Assembly: GCA_964035575.1 (NCBI GenBank)
Contig: OZ037891.1
Coordinates: 1,116,001-1,180,000 of the forward strand
Source: Rhynchopus sp. YZ270_cl-10
Lineage: Eukaryota; Euglenozoa; Diplonemea; Diplonemida; Diplonemidae
Direction of reading: 5' to 3'
DNA: 64,000 nt
Shown here: piece after piece, positions 10,416-22,520 of the stretch
Position numbering within the stretch: position 1 is the first letter of the stretch
Layout: every line of letters begins with the position of its first letter
The notes under the pieces: generated by a model
What the model saw: the letters and a program-made list of their open reading frames with translations, nothing else
Told to the model about the DNA's origin: nothing
The model's database searches: none
Made by a program: the position numbers and the translations under genes

Positions 10416-12345
10416 GGGAGATAGTCAGACTTACCCTACCCTATTTTGAAAAAGTTCAGACTTGCCCTATGAAAAAGTTCAGACTTGCCCGAAAATAAGT
10501 TCAGACTTGCCCTAAAAGTGTTTTTAGGGCAAGTCTGAACTTATTTTTAGGGCAAACACTTTTTTTAGGGCAAGTCTGAACTTTTTTAGGGCAAGTCTGA
10601 ACTTTTTTAGGGCAAGTCTGAACTTATTTTTAGGGTAAGTCTGAACTTATTTTAGGGCAACAAGTCAGGCCACTTTGGCTGGGGCACTCTTGGGGCCCCA
10701 TGGTATGGTGGTATGACTTGTTTTATTGCCCTAAAATGCCTAACCGAGCCGGAGCCCAAAAATTGATGCCAGAAACCACCAGCCACCCGGAAAGGGTGAA
10801 CAGGCAGTCCACGTTGGGCCAGAACCGGTTACAAAGGAAGCCGTGTTCTGGGGCAACGTGGGGCGCAAAGTTTTACAATTTTCATGCACGGGTGCTCCAC
10901 AAATTACCAAGTATTCCTTCTTTGTTGAATTGAGAGAGAGTCAGTGTTTAGCTACCACGCGGGTTTGCTTAGAATCCTTCGAGGCCGGCACAATTTTATT
11001 TATGTGGTCGGTTAAGACATGCCTATTGAAGAACAACGAGGTCATCGTTGAAAGGAGCGAACTCCCCTTCCCACAACATCTCTCACATTTCAACTCAGAA
11101 TTCATACTTGGTTATTTGCTTTGTCCATACGCAATCAAATTGTCATGCTTTCAAGAGCATGCCTGGCCAAAATGCAACAACGTGGAAAAATTGTTGTTGT
11201 TCCAAAAGGCAACAAGACCACCCACAACAAGGGGTTGAATTGTGCACTGTCCGGGGGAGCGCAAAGTTTTTTCCCTGTACACAGTGGACACATCTTTATC
11301 ACTTTGTTCCCACGGGGACACATTTGGATACTGCACGCATGCAGAAGTGCCAAACATGTCCGCACGTGGAGTGGAGTGTCCATCATGTTTTCCTGGTTTC
11401 CAAAAAGCAGTTTTCTTGCACTTACTATTTGCCCCGGTGTCTGGCAATAGAAGTGGCTAACATTGTAATGAGTAGCATATACATACCGTTGATCCAAATG
11501 AGTAAGGCGACCAACAAGTCCTCTGGACTTTTTTGTTGTGACGACAATCGCGGAGTAATCCCGGAGAATTACATCCTCGTATAAAAAGTTAAAGGTAGAG
11601 GTGGGGAAACTGTAGCTATAGAAATAGTTGTTGCAGTAGTGCAGACACCCGAGGGTGCACCACTATGCTTTTCTTTGGTTGTATCGACAATTTTACGTAC
11701 ATGATGTAGGACCTGTACAATGTCGCCCAAAGGCTTTGTACTTACTGCAGTAATCGGTATTTTTTTTTTTGTTACTACTACGTCGTGTTCTATGAGGAGT
11801 CGCGTTTGGGTGCGGAAGTCTTTTTTCTGGTCTCTGTTCTGTACGGGTCTCGGATCGTGGTGCGGTACTGCGGTGCGGTACCTGAGAGTTTTTTAGAGTG
11901 ATGATAAAGGTCAGAGGGTTTTCCCCTCCCATTTGTGTCATTATTTAATTTTGCTCGGAAAGTGGGGTGTCCTGGACACGAGGAAATTCAGTTGCATGGA
12001 AAAAAAGCTCCATACCATAGGTTGCTCATTTCACTACCAGGACTCGTCGCGAATAGCCCATACGTGCCCTAAACAGAAACGCAAAAACGACGACCGCCGG
12101 GCTCTGTAACCCAAGAGCCCCCAGCTTGCCCAATAAATAAGTGCAGGGTTGCCCTAAAAAAGTTCAGACTTGCCCTAAAAAAAGTGTTTGCCCTAAAAAT
12201 AAGTTCAGACTTGCCCGAAATAAGTTCAGACTTGCCCGAAATAAGTTCAGACTTGCCCTAAAAACACTTTTAGGGCAAGTCTGAACTTATTTCGGGCAAG
12301 TCTGAACTTTTTCAAAATAGGGTAGGGTAAATCTGACTATTTCCC
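10416..12345. mobile_element. Foldback transposon built on a 15-bp motif
   Basis: The first 50 bases and the reverse complement of the last 50 bases match almost completely (GGGAGATAGTCAGACTTACC at the left). Both flanks are T runs of about 17-18 bases, so the target was a poly-T tract and any duplication is hidden in it. Each end (10416-10650 and 12137-12345) is an array of AGTTCAGACTTGCCC in both orientations. The 1.4-kb interior has moderate complexity but no recognised gene. Part of it (about 11148-11440) resembles 50740-50890, inside another inverted-repeat element. Confidence 0.8.
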
Positions 12346-12887
12346 TTTTTTTTTTTTTTTTGCTCGTTTAAATTTTTTTTGTCAAATGATTGATCCCAAC
12401 GTAACATATGATAAACATTTCTGTCTTTTTTTTTTTGATTTTGTTTTTCGCGAAGACACTGACCCCACCCCATTCTTGTCTTTTTTTTTTCCTACACAAA
12501 AAAATAAAAGCGGGGTTTTTGGGGCTGTGTGTTACCATTTCAAGAAGGTTGGCTGAGCGAGGTTTATGCTCATGTTGCTCTTCATTCTTTTTTTTTTTCT
12601 TAGAACAACACTTTTGCGTTTCTATGAGACTGTATCTTATTTTTTTTTTTTTATCATAATTCTGGGATGCGGGACAATGCACCTGAAACCCCTCCCCATC
12701 ATTTGTGTGGGCCCAAAGATCCTTTCTCTCGCGAAGTGAAGGTCACCTGCACAGATCCTTCACGGGGTTGGCTAAATTGTTCTTTCATCCATGGCTGGCA
12801 TCGTACGTGGGTCAGTCAGAGGTGTGCATCAACAACTACCATTTAAATCCCCCAAACAACACCCTGTTTAGGTTTGAAGGAGGTTAA
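12346..12887. other. Gene-free A/T-rich stretch
   Basis: T runs with interspersed unique DNA; nothing recognised. Confidence 0.4.
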
Positions 12888-12909
12888 ACATCGGCTTAGG
12901 TTCATCTTT
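12888..12909 (+). repeat. Hairpin family A, right half only
   Basis: TCGGCTTAGGTTCATCTTTG is typical right-arm sequence; the left arm is not recognisable. Confidence 0.4.
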
Positions 12910-13068
12910 GCTTTTATTTTTGTGCAAACTATTTCAAGGATGATTCTGAGTCCTCCCACTAAGGGTCATTCGCCTTTATTGTTCTTCTTGTTATCATTTT
13001 TTTTGTGTATTGCTGTGAGAAGAAGCATCATTTTCGGTATTTCCAACCACGAGAGACTATACTTTTTT

Positions 13069-13102
13069 AAGGTGGCCAAAAGCAAGGCTTTCGGTCATCT
13101 TA
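13069..13102 (+). repeat. Hairpin family A variant with re-paired upper stem
   Basis: Basal arms AAGGTG and TCATCTT; the upper stem is now CC plus AAAGC against GCTTT plus GG. Both sides differ from the usual CTAAGC/GCTTAG yet still pair. Confidence 0.6.
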
Positions 13103-13133
13103 CATCTGCGTGTGCTCGAGAGGCACGACCCAT
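13103..13133 (+). repeat. Hairpin family B copy
   Basis: ATCTGCGTGTGC, then TCGAGAG, then GCACG, with a degenerate right base. It abuts the family A copy directly. Confidence 0.55.
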
Positions 13134-14318
13134 TTTTTTCTTATTTTTCTGTCTGTTTTTTACGCCACGGCTGTTGGCAGCAAGACGTGGCGCGTCTCCA
13201 TTGTTTTCTTCTTTTCTGTGGTTCTTCAGGTTCCACCTCTCCTGATATACTCTCCTTTGCCAATAAATTTTATTTGTCTTTTTTTTTTCGTGCATAAACG
13301 GCAGTCTTCCTTTTCTGCTATCTCCTTCAGATCTCCCACCCCTTTCTTTTGATTGATTTATTGATTTTTTTTTTTAATTGACTGTTTGAACTTTGTTAGA
13401 ATTTATACGAATTTTATTACGTCTCCTTAGGAGTCCTATCTTTTGCTCCACAAAAGAAAAAAAAAATTCTTGGTGTTTTGGTACAGTAACAGTGCCCCAG
13501 TGAGATACAAAGGCAGGTAGAAACCGCTTTGTTTAACCGAGATTATTTGCTTTTTTGTTTTTGTTTTTGTTTTGCTTTATTTTTCTCCCTCAGTAGTTTT
13601 AAAGGCTGTAGTTTTTTTTTTTAAAGAAAACCTGAAAATTCTGAGATTTTTTTTTGTGATTTTTGTAGCGTTTTTACCCCACATTTGTGGTTTTAAAACT
13701 TTCCTTGTTTTTAACGTTTTTGTTTTTAACTCATTGCGTTACTAGTAATACTTGAAACGCATTGCATTTAGTACACAATAAGACATTAGTTGATTTATTG
13801 TTTTACATATCCCTTGCCCATTAGATTGTAAATAAATCACCACTTTCCCCACAGCACTTTCCGCTGTCCACATACGTGTTAGTTACAACACAAAAATTAA
13901 CCTATCCCGGATGTGATATTTGAGACATTTTAAGACATATTTTGCGTAACCAACAGCGTTTTTTTCTTTTCTCGCTTGGTTACGAACATAAAACACGCCC
14001 TTAGAGGTGTGCCATGTTTTCCCCCGTAGCCCCATTCTTCCCCTTCATTTAGGTGTGTGTTTTTTCTGAGGGAAATATGTTTTTTTTGGTGATGTGAAGA
14101 CATGTTCTTCTCGTGGTACTTCATTTCCGCGCCTGCCTTTACTGGTCAGAACAAGCGCCCGTCTTCCATTTCTTCATATGGGGTTTAAAAAAAATGATTT
14201 TTAACGTCATGTGTTTTCTTGAAAGACTCAACAAAGTCCAGAGAATTTCCCCCCCTTTTTTTTTGGTTGGTTTTGCAAGAGATGCTTAAGGCGGATCTGA
14301 CCTTTAGATAAAAAAACA
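13134..14318. other. Gene-free A/T-rich stretch
   Basis: Nothing recognised beyond homopolymers and short A/T words. Confidence 0.4.
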
Positions 14319-14371
14319 CAGTGGAGATTGCACAACCGAGGCAACCACACTACAACAATTTATCAAAAAAA
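14319..14371 (+). repeat. Family D element lacking the middle hairpin
   Basis: CAGTGGAGATTGCACAACC continues directly with GAGGCAACCACACTAC. The segment that normally forms the TGTG-GCAA-CACA hairpin is cleanly missing. Confidence 0.7.
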
Positions 14372-14640
14372 ACAGCAATGATTCTTTATGAATTTTTGCT
14401 TTTTTTTTTTGCTTTTTTCCACCCTTTTTTGTGTATTCCTAAACGCGTGAGCTTTTTTCTGGTGTACACTCCCCCTCTTGCATTATGTGTCCACTTTCCT
14501 GATGGGTTTCAATCAAATAATATGGGTGGCTTTTTTTTGCCCCCCCACGTTTCATTTCACGAAACATTTTTCCGCGGCAAAGACAATTTTCAGCTTTAAA
14601 AAAAAAAAAAAAAAAATTTTCCCCTGACAGGGCCTGTGCT

Positions 14641-15385
14641 CAGTGTTTCCCACGGTGAGATTTTGGGGTGAGAAATCTCACAAAAAAAAAAAAAAAAAAA
14701 AAGTGAGGTGAGAAATCTCACCTGCAGGAAAAAAAAAAAAAAAAAAAAAAAAAATCATGGTTGAACCACGGGAGTACCATGGGGAACTGGGTTGCTGACC
14801 GCACCATTCAGGCTGTACCTCAATTTTTTTTTGCCTGCGGCGCCATTTTCCCTTTTTTGCTCCGCAAAAAAGGGTTAGGTGTGTGACTTTGTGCTGTAAA
14901 AAGATAGATTTTTACACTGTACCCTAATTTTTTTTCGCCTGCGGCGCCATTTGTTTGATTTTTTTTTTTGCTCCGCAAAAATCCCTATGTTCCCAATGTC
15001 CCTGGTCAGCAGTGCTGAAAAAATTTTGGGCACAAAAACAAGCTGACCCCCCAATCTTCCAACGACAGTGACATTTATGTCAACAATTTTTAGAAATGTT
15101 GCGTACCGTGGCTTCGCTTGGGTGCCATGCCTGTCATGACTGCCGTTTATTTTGTAAATGTACTGAGTTTACTGATAATTCGTATACCACGTGTGCCTGG
15201 TGCAAATATCAATGAAGTGCCGAACTCCGAGAAATTCTCACATTCCGCCGGAGGCCCCCAACTTGAGCTAAGGTGGGGACCCGGGCGCGCGAAGCGCGCC
15301 CGGGCTCGCCACACCTATACAAAAACCCGCAAAACCGCAAAATCTCACCTATTTTCAGAGTTAGGTGAGATGCTGGGAAACACTG
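14641..15385. mobile_element. hAT-like non-autonomous element 2
   Basis: Ends are CAGTGTTTCCCA and its complement TGGGAAACACTG. The 8-bp target duplication CCTGTGCT lies at 14633-14640 and 15386-15393. Subterminal DNA repeats GGTGAGA and TCTCACC in both orientations. The interior holds two similar blocks (14814-14871 and 14921-14988), each with a TTTTTGC/GCAAAAA hairpin around a TCC loop. It also holds a perfect 11-bp-arm palindrome with a GAA loop at 15280-15304. It shares a block with hAT-like element 1 and encodes no transposase. Confidence 0.82.
15280..15304. repeat. GC palindrome with GAA triloop
   Basis: CCCGGGCGCGC and GCGCGCCCGGG flank GAA: an 11-bp perfect stem. A diverged relative lies near 16633-16660. 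Confidence 0.7.
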
Positions 15386-15497
15386 CCTGTGCTCGAAAAA
15401 AAAAATTTTTTTTTCTTTCCAGCTGAAAATTGTCTTTGCCGCGGAAAAATGTTTCGTGAAATGAAACGTGGGGGGGCAAAAAAAATTCACCCATATG

Positions 15498-15799
15498 GTT
15501 GCAAACACAGCAGCACATAACACCCTCTTTTTTTTTTTGTTCTCTCCTCTTCTTTTTCACAATGCTGCAGTATATGCGGGATAATAGTAAAAGAAAAACA
15601 CCGCCCTTGGATTGCCTTACTGGGCCAACGTAACAGAGTTGCAGAGGTTACAGAAAACCGAAAAAGCATTTCCTTGAGCAGTCTGTTCTCCCAAATAATT
15701 TTTGTAGGTTTTTTGCAGTGAAAAATTTTTTTCTAAAAAGACATTTTGTGTCCCCTACACGATTTGTCGAAACCAAAACTCCTTTCCCAAAAAAAAAAA
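15498..15799. other. No gene seen
   Basis: Moderate-complexity DNA between the nested inverted-repeat element and a family D copy; nothing recognised. Confidence 0.4.
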
Positions 15800-15867
15800 A
15801 GTGGAGGATTGCACCAACTGTGGCAACACAACCGAGGCAACTACACTCCAACAATTTGTCAAAAAAA
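15800..15867 (+). repeat. Family D element
   Basis: GTGGAGGATTGCACCAACTG, then TGGCAACACAACCGAGGCAA, then CTACACTCCAACAATTTGTC and an A tract. One base is inserted before TTGC. Confidence 0.8.
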
Positions 15868-15880
15868 GAAAAAAAAAATG

Positions 15881-15917
15881 CAGTGTTTCCCTGGAGAATT
15901 CTGTGGGAAACACTTGG
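15881..15917. repeat. Short hairpin resembling hAT-like element 2 ends
   Basis: CAGTGTTTCCC and GGGAAACACT face each other 14 bp apart. It may be a deletion relic of an element like 14641-15385. Confidence 0.45.
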
Positions 15918-15985
15918 CTAAACCGGACGAAGAGACATTTGTATTCTTTTCAGTTCACGATTTGTCGTTTTTTTTTTCCTTTTTA

Positions 15986-16030
15986 AAAGGTGACCAAGCA
16001 TGAGAGGCTTAGCCACCTTAGATTCATCTT
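15986..16030 (+). repeat. Hairpin family A copy with insertion
   Basis: AAAGGTGACCAAGC, loop ATGAGAG, GCTTAG, then about 9 extra bases before ATTCATCTT. Confidence 0.6.
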
Positions 16031-16378
16031 GCCAACTTTTTTTTTTTCTTTCTTTTTTCGAATAATTGAATATTTGATACCGTGTAGACACCTCACATAT
16101 TTTTTTTTCTTCATGTGAGCCCTCCACGCCGTTCCTCTCCTATCTCTCGTTATGTGGATACCGCTTATTTTTCCTTGCGTATTCATTAAACATCCCAAAA
16201 AAAACCCCCCTCTTCTCAAACAAAATTGAATAGGGTCTCCCACAATTTGCCATTTTCCCCCATAGAATGAACTGCTTGCAGTTTATAATAAAAAAAAGGA
16301 GCGAGCCTTTGAAGCAGAAAGGTGAACCCTCCTTAAAAAAATCGAGCTCATGCCATTTCAAGTTGTATTTTTATTAGC
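16031..16378. other. No gene seen
   Basis: T-rich then mixed DNA; nothing recognised. Confidence 0.4.
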
Positions 16379-16410
16379 AGTGCCTGATGGACGGTGAAGC
16401 GTTTGCACTT
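16379..16410 (+). repeat. Hairpin family C, reduced copy
   Basis: AGTGCCTGATGGACGGTGAA and GCGTTTGCACTT, followed by TTCAACTTGCC. Confidence 0.5.
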
Positions 16411-16430
16411 TTCAACTTGCCTTTTATTTC

Positions 16431-16465
16431 AGATGTGTATGCACATGAGGCATACAACACTTCTC
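16431..16465 (+). repeat. Hairpin family B variant with re-paired stem
   Basis: The upper arms are GTATGC and GCATAC around ACATGAG; the usual arms are GTGTGC and GCACAT. Both sides changed and still pair. Confidence 0.6.
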
Positions 16466-16629
16466 AACTTTTCTTTTTTTTTTTTTTGTATTTTCCATAC
16501 ACAATTCATGCGATAACCTACTTTTTATTATACTGTTATATTTTGGATAAATTAACAGAAATCAAAAAAAAAAAAAAAAAATGCGACTTAAAACTCTGAT
16601 AAACAGTCGCTGGTTTGTTTGCGGGTCAC

Positions 16630-16665
16630 CGGGTGCGCAAAGCGCGCTCGGGCTCGCCAAACCTT
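16630..16665. repeat. Diverged GC hairpin
   Basis: GGTGCGC, AAA, GCGCGC with GGGCTCGCC after it; related to 15280-15310. Confidence 0.4.
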
Positions 16666-16705
16666 TTCAAAAATCCTCTAAAACCGCAAAATCCTCATTT
16701 TTTTT

Positions 16706-16740
16706 ATGAGTGTGTGTATAGCACGAGAGGCACATCCATG
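16706..16740 (+). repeat. Hairpin family B copy
   Basis: GAGTGTGTGTATAGCACGAG and AGGCACATCCATG. Confidence 0.5.
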
Positions 16741-16847
16741 TTTCAAATGTTCACATTTTTTTTTTGTCGCTGCTCTTTATTTTTTAAAAGGTCGAAAGGC
16801 TTTTTCATCGAACAAACATTTCATTGTTTTTGTCATATTTTTTCTAC

Positions 16848-16900
16848 AGTGCCCTGCGTCCGCCGATGAACGGGGAGGCGTTTTGCACTTTCAACTTCTC
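16848..16900 (+). repeat. Hairpin family C, long copy
   Basis: CAGTGCCCTGCGTCCGCCG, loop ATGAA, CGGGGAGGCG, TTTTGCACTTTCAACTTC. Stems AGTGC/GCACT, GCGTC/GGCGT (with G-T pairs) and CCG/CGG. Confidence 0.65.
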
Positions 16901-18333
16901 TTTTTTTTTTTGTTCTTTTTTTTCCATCGGAGAACCGTAGATAGGCGGGTGTGATTGAAATCAATTAATGAGTAGATCCCTCGAGCAGAATATAGTGGGA
17001 TATGTGTACGTATCGAAACACAGTTCGTGTGAGTAGGTTCTATTACCTAGACTGTGTAGTTTGTAGTACACTGCAATTCAATGAATGATTTCTTTTCGCG
17101 CGATGCCTTCACACGTTGCTTTTTTTTTCTCCCTCTGTTCCTTTTCTCAACATTTCCCCGGTTTTTTTTCTCTTCACTAACTCAGAACGCCCTTATGAGT
17201 CAAAAAAAAACACAAAAATCAAATAAGTGACTGAATGGCTATACACTACTAAACAACACAGATTGTCAAAAAAAAAAGTTTAGCCATTTCCAAAAAAAGG
17301 TGACGTTATAGTGCGAGAACAACAAAAGGGGGGGATCTCAGTGGACAATACGATCGGGGTGGCATGTAAGTGAACCCTGCGAAAGGTCCTTCCCATTGAG
17401 AACAAAAAGCAATAACAACTGAGTTAAAAAAAAAAAAACAACACAGTGAAGACTGTCAAATGTAAAACGAAGATCTAAAACCATCTACATCAAAAGTTTC
17501 AAAAAAATAAAAATAAATTAAAAAACAGCAACCGAGTCACGCTCTCTCTCAGTGGTGCATGGAAAAAAAAAAAACTTCCAAATGGGGGGAAAGACTTTTC
17601 AATGTATGCCTTCGCATGCAAGCCCAAAGAGAGAGAGAATGTGGAGATGGTTAAATGTGATCAAATTCCAGCTCATGAGGACCTTTGTTCTCAAAGTTCC
17701 CTTTTTTTTTTCTACAGGGACAAAATCATTTTTTGAATCTTTGCATCAATTACTCTTTGAATATATGCGCGCCCCGTATGTATTTCAAGTTTCATATTTT
17801 AACTACATTTTTGTCAAAATAATTATAAAAAAAACTACTCAGGATGACCTTGGCTGTCATCCAATTGGCTAACCACCAAAATGTGCAGTTTTTTTAAGAG
17901 GGGATTTTTTTTCCCCCTTCAACTCCTTGCAACACATCTTTTATATGTCCATCTCCTTCCTCCCTCTTCTTCTCTGTGCGAATAAGCGAAAATTTCTTTT
18001 TCCAAAAAGTTGAGTTAGTGTATCCTCAATGGAAAAAACAGCATAGCAGATGCATTGGTTGTTTCTCGTACTTTTAGGGGACCTCAAAAATAAAAATGCC
18101 TGTTACCAGTGCTGCACGTGCCTGCATCCTAGTGGTGTCTGCATGTATTATCAACTCTTTTTTTTTTTGACGGGTCAGCAACTAAAATCAAGGCTTATGA
18201 TCCTCTCTCTAACCCAACCTTGTTTTCTCTTGTTTTGTTCATTTGCATCGCACTGTGTGGCGAGACAATGAGAGTTTCTCGCAGCTCAAATGAATTTCAC
18301 TACAGATTTTTTTTTTTTAAAAACATGGGTGAC
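16901..18333. other. Gene-free A/T-rich stretch
   Basis: A and T runs throughout; no gene supported. Confidence 0.45.
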
Positions 18334-18366
18334 ACAGTGTGCACGAGAGGTGCACATTCCATCTTA
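18334..18366 (+). repeat. Hairpin family B, strong copy
   Basis: TGTGCA and TGCACA pair perfectly around CGAGAGG; the base is extended by GTG and partly CAT/ATG. Confidence 0.65.
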
Positions 18367-19952
18367 CAATATTTTTTTTTTCCACAACGCTTTCGTTAGC
18401 TTTTTTCTTTTTCCTCCCCCTCGTCCCAGAGAATTCCCCTCAGCTGAGGTGGAACTTTTTTTGTTCTGTGGGCCCGTTTCTTCTTGATGTCATCTGATCT
18501 GTTCCTGTTTCCATCATGTGTGCTCTATTTTTTTATTCTCTTAAAAATCGGAATGTCATTTTTCCTGTCATTTCCTTCCACATTTATTTTTCCACCTCCT
18601 TTTTGAATCCGATACACCCCGCCGCGAGGCCCTGTTCATCTTTTTCAAGATTCCCTTTCTAAAAAAAAAAATGCAATTTAATCCTCCGCGAAAATTAGTA
18701 TTTAATTAGCTGTGTTGCATTGTGTGATGTTGTGTGTATGTCACTTTTATTTATTTTTTCTTCTTTGAATGTTTTTCAATGTCTAACGGTTAAAGTAGAT
18801 ACGCCCTTTTTTTTTCTTTTCTGTGGGGCGTTTCGCTCATTTTATATCAACCCTTTATTTTTGTTATTTTTTTTTCTTTGGTAAATTACCTCTTTATCGC
18901 TTACTGGTTGCTAAAAGTAAGTTGTTTTAAAATTTGTGTTTTTTTCTCGAAGTTTTGAAAAGGCTTCTTTAGGTTAATAATCAAGCTACTTTCCCGTTAT
19001 TCGATTGGCTCACCTCTTTCTTTCACTCTCTCCTGACAATGTGTAGCAAATCTTCTGATGATAAGTCAAATAACGCCTGCGATTGATCAAACACAACCCT
19101 TTTAACCCTTACAGTCATCAGACAATCCAGTGGCACTATTTTTTTTTTGCCATCTCCAAAAAGAAATGAGAGCTTTGCTCTCGGAATATTATAATACAGG
19201 AACAGAGAAAAGGAAGAAGGTGTTCTAGTTAGTTATCCGTGTTTTAACCTTTTATTTTTTTTTTTCCCTACACTGTGCCTACATCTCAGATGTCTGCATA
19301 TTTACCCATTTTTCTTTTTACAAAATATAACGTACATCTCTTCACAAGGTAGGAGACAATTCCACTAAACGTTTTTTCCCCCCCCTTTTTTTTTCTGTTT
19401 TGCGAATAAAAGTTTACTAAAGTTAAAACGTATTATTGCCTGAAAGGTAATTCAAAAAAAAAAATGTAAAAAAAAAATAATACACAAACACCATGGGCTA
19501 TATTCCGACTGTTCGGGATAACCCACACACCTGTTCTCAAAACACATACAAACACATATCACGTCTTTTGTTGTTTCACCTCAATTACTATTTGTTTTTT
19601 AAAAAAATCACAGCGAATACGACATCCGCTTCACCACATCGTGGATGTAAAAAAAACTTTTTTTTTTGCGAGCACGGCTCTTCTCTGCTGGATTTTTCTT
19701 TTTAAGAAATATCTCCTTTGCTCGATTGGGGGGAAAAAATAATCCCTGAGAAGAGAGCCGTTCCAACTGATATCTCGGTTATTTTGTAAACTCAAAAAAA
19801 GGCTGACAAAGTGTTGTCTTTTAGGACTTAAATTTATTGGGTTGAGGCTGCATACCTTTGATATTCATTTAGCTCTGGGCGAGTTTTTTGTTGTACAGAA
19901 GAGAGAGAAACCTGTCTCGGGGCATATGATCTGTCGACCACAACAGCAATCT
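18367..19952. other. Gene-free A/T-rich stretch
   Basis: Nothing recognised except homopolymers. Confidence 0.4.
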
Positions 19953-20060
19953 ACCATAAATGTAAATATGTTGGACCGTAATAATGTTGGAACTAATGAA
20001 GCGTTTTTTTTGGGAGGTTCCAACATTAGTACATTCCAATATATTTGCATTTACGGTCCT
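19953..20060. mobile_element. Foldback mini-element
   Basis: Inner arms TAATGTTGGAAC and GTTCCAACATTA are perfect; outer arms (AAATGTAAATATGTTGGA against its diverged complement) extend this to about 42 bp per side. No target duplication was identified. Confidence 0.6.
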
Positions 20061-20228
20061 CTGGATTCGTTTATTATTTAAGTGGCCCTCCTTATTTTTT
20101 ACATCCCACCCCTTAGTAAAGGCGGCCTAAAATCATCCCCTTCTTACAGTATTACTGTCACGAGAGGAATTCTATTGAAAAAAAAAAATTTTTTTTTTTC
20201 AATTTTTTTTTGACTTCAACTTCTCTAT

Positions 20229-20263
20229 TAAGATGTCTATGCCAGTGATGCAGATTTCATCTT
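20229..20263 (+). repeat. Hairpin family B variant
   Basis: Basal arms AAGATG and CATCTT; upper arms TCTATGC and GCAGA pair with one bulge. Confidence 0.55.
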
Positions 20264-20441
20264 CTTCTCTTTTTCTTAGATTTTTAAAAGCAGTTTTATT
20301 GTTAGTTAAAAAAAGCTTGTCAGACCAGAGAATCTTTGATGCCGTAGTTCGAAAAAAAAAATGGACCAGAATAATTATGGGCCTTTTTTGAGGGGAGTTT
20401 TTTTTTTCTTCCTGCTTTCAGTTTCTCTGTTAGCAACTCCC

Positions 20442-20480
20442 AAAGTGTCTGTGTCTGCGTCCCAGAGGCGTTTGCACTAT
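20442..20480 (+). repeat. Hairpin family C copy
   Basis: AAGTGTCTGTGTCTGCGTCC, then CAGAGGCGTTTGCACT. Confidence 0.5.
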
Positions 20481-21415
20481 GACCTTCACTTTTTTTTTTG
20501 AAAAGGACCTATTTTTCTGCTCCATTTTTCTTTCGAAATACGGAAGCTCTGACACACTCTTTTGAATGAGGTGTGCCGCGCTGTTCTGTCAGTTACCTTA
20601 GTCCCTTTCAGGGTGACGTTTTTGAATGTACAGAACCATCATTATTAGGTGGGATTTGTCTCTACCACATACGGTGCTTACGATCTCACAAACCCGCAAA
20701 ACCCTAATATTTCACGAGAGGGGGTGTTTGCAGTTTCTGCTTTTTGTAGCGCACATTTGTGAACACAAATAATCGTACAAAAACAAAATACCTTTGGGCG
20801 CCTCGCGACTTTAAGCAAACCTTTTTTATGAACCAATCTGCAAATGCATATAAGCATTATATGCCCTCGTGGTACACCGTGTGGAACATTTTCTCCCCCC
20901 ACACATTTCTCCAACATTTTTTTGTGCATACATTTCGTTTTTTATACACCGTGCGACTAGTTTTTATTATGGTTTTGTGGAGACCCAGTCTGATGCAAAG
21001 GGCCACCCTTAACCAACCTTTTTTTCCCCCTTTTTCTTCAATCTAAGAAGTTGCCGTGTCTATGTTCTTACCTGGATTCACGGCGGGGGACACGTTATCA
21101 CTTGATTTATTGACGTTTTCTTTTTTTTTTGTGGCTTTGTGCTTTTTTGCCATTAACTATGCCATGGGGGTGAGATGTGCATGAGAGAATTACCATAACC
21201 TTTCCTCTCTTCTCCCCCGCCGTTTTTTCTTCTTCTTTTTTTGGATTACCTAATTTTTCTCCTGTACAATAATTCAAAAAAAAAAGAAAATACGCGACAT
21301 TTTTTTTGGAGGGGAAAGACTAAATGCACCCTCCAATATTTTTTTTTTCACCTTGAAGATACGTTATAACATCCGGGGTAAGGAAGTTCACTTCATCTTT
21401 CAAGATTTTTCTCCA

Positions 21416-21448
<33 letters not shown>

Positions 21449-22520
21449 CACTGTAACCTACCATGGTAGGTAATTATGATTCCCTTCTCTTTTTCTCTCT
21501 TTTTTTCTCTTCTTATTTTCTCTTATCATCGCATTTCGTGCCCCCCTCCCTCACTCCTTACAGCACCTATACCCCGACATGGCAGTAATGCACTCTGGTG
21601 TCTGTTCACCCAACTCTCAAAACCCTCTTTTTATATACTTTTTGTTTATGTATGTTTCCCTCCTATAGGGGTACCCCATTTTTTTTTTCCCGTTCGCGGG
21701 CTTTTATTTAGCCCCGAATTCCACTTTTTTTGTGGCAATCTGAAACCTTTTAGGGATGAGGTGTTATTTTTTTATACCAAAATCCCAATTAAAGTGTTTT
21801 CATCATGACATGAAGCTTTTATTCTTAGCGTGACTAACTAAGAGGCGTCAGGTACCAACTTTACTCGCTCAAGATGCTAAAGATGGTTTGTGCATTCCAT
21901 GCACACAACACCCCACACTTTTTTCCCCCCCTCCAAATCAGTGCCGATGAAGGGTGAGCACTTTCTCTTTTTTCTTTTTCCATTTTTTGGACAAAGTACA
22001 CCCCCAAAAAAACCCCCCTTTTTGGGTAAACACAGTGACTAAGCAGAGTCTTGGGTCAATTTTTTTTTTTTCTCTTTTTATCCCCGAAAAAAAACCCTTA
22101 AATTTGATCCCCTCACCTCCCAAAAGAAAACAAACATTACAGAGTTCCAGATTGATTCTTCCCAGTTTCAAAAAAAACATTTTTTAAAAATCCTCCTTTT
22201 TAACTCTGTACAAAACCGACCCTTTCAGGAATGTATGTGTTTCCCCCCCATGAGGTACATTCGTTCTCTTCACTTCACTCGCCCCCGTTTTTCAAACAAA
22301 CAAAATAACATTTTTAACCCCCCCCTCTCCCACACACACACCTTCAGTAGGATTTCCCATTCCCCTTTTCTTTTTTTTTCACCCTTTTCTCACCCTTCAG
22401 TCCATCCTCTCTCCCTGAACCCTTTATTCCCCAAATCCAAACATTTTAAGTACCCTTTCCCCCCTTTTTTTTAAAGATGGAATGCGTTCGTTTTCCCTTG
22501 ACGAGACATTCCTGGATTAT
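20481..22520. other. Gene-free A/T-rich stretch
   Basis: T and C runs; a reduced family C-like AGTGC/GCACT hairpin at 21938-21962. No gene supported. Confidence 0.45.

Larger units (their letters stand above)
14522..15497. mobile_element. Small inverted-repeat element interrupted by a hAT-like element
   Basis: Arms of about 75 bp (14522-14596 and 15421-15497) are nearly perfect inverses and share ACGTTTCATTTCACGAAACA and CCGCGGCAAAGACAATTTTC. Without the nested hAT-like element it would be about 220 bp and non-coding. TA lies next to both ends, consistent with a Tc1/mariner-type target. Confidence 0.75.

Noticed and set aside
11048-11584. A 178-codon + frame inside the foldback element
   Set aside because: Overlapping frames of similar length exist on both strands, and none shows a domain or transposase motif.
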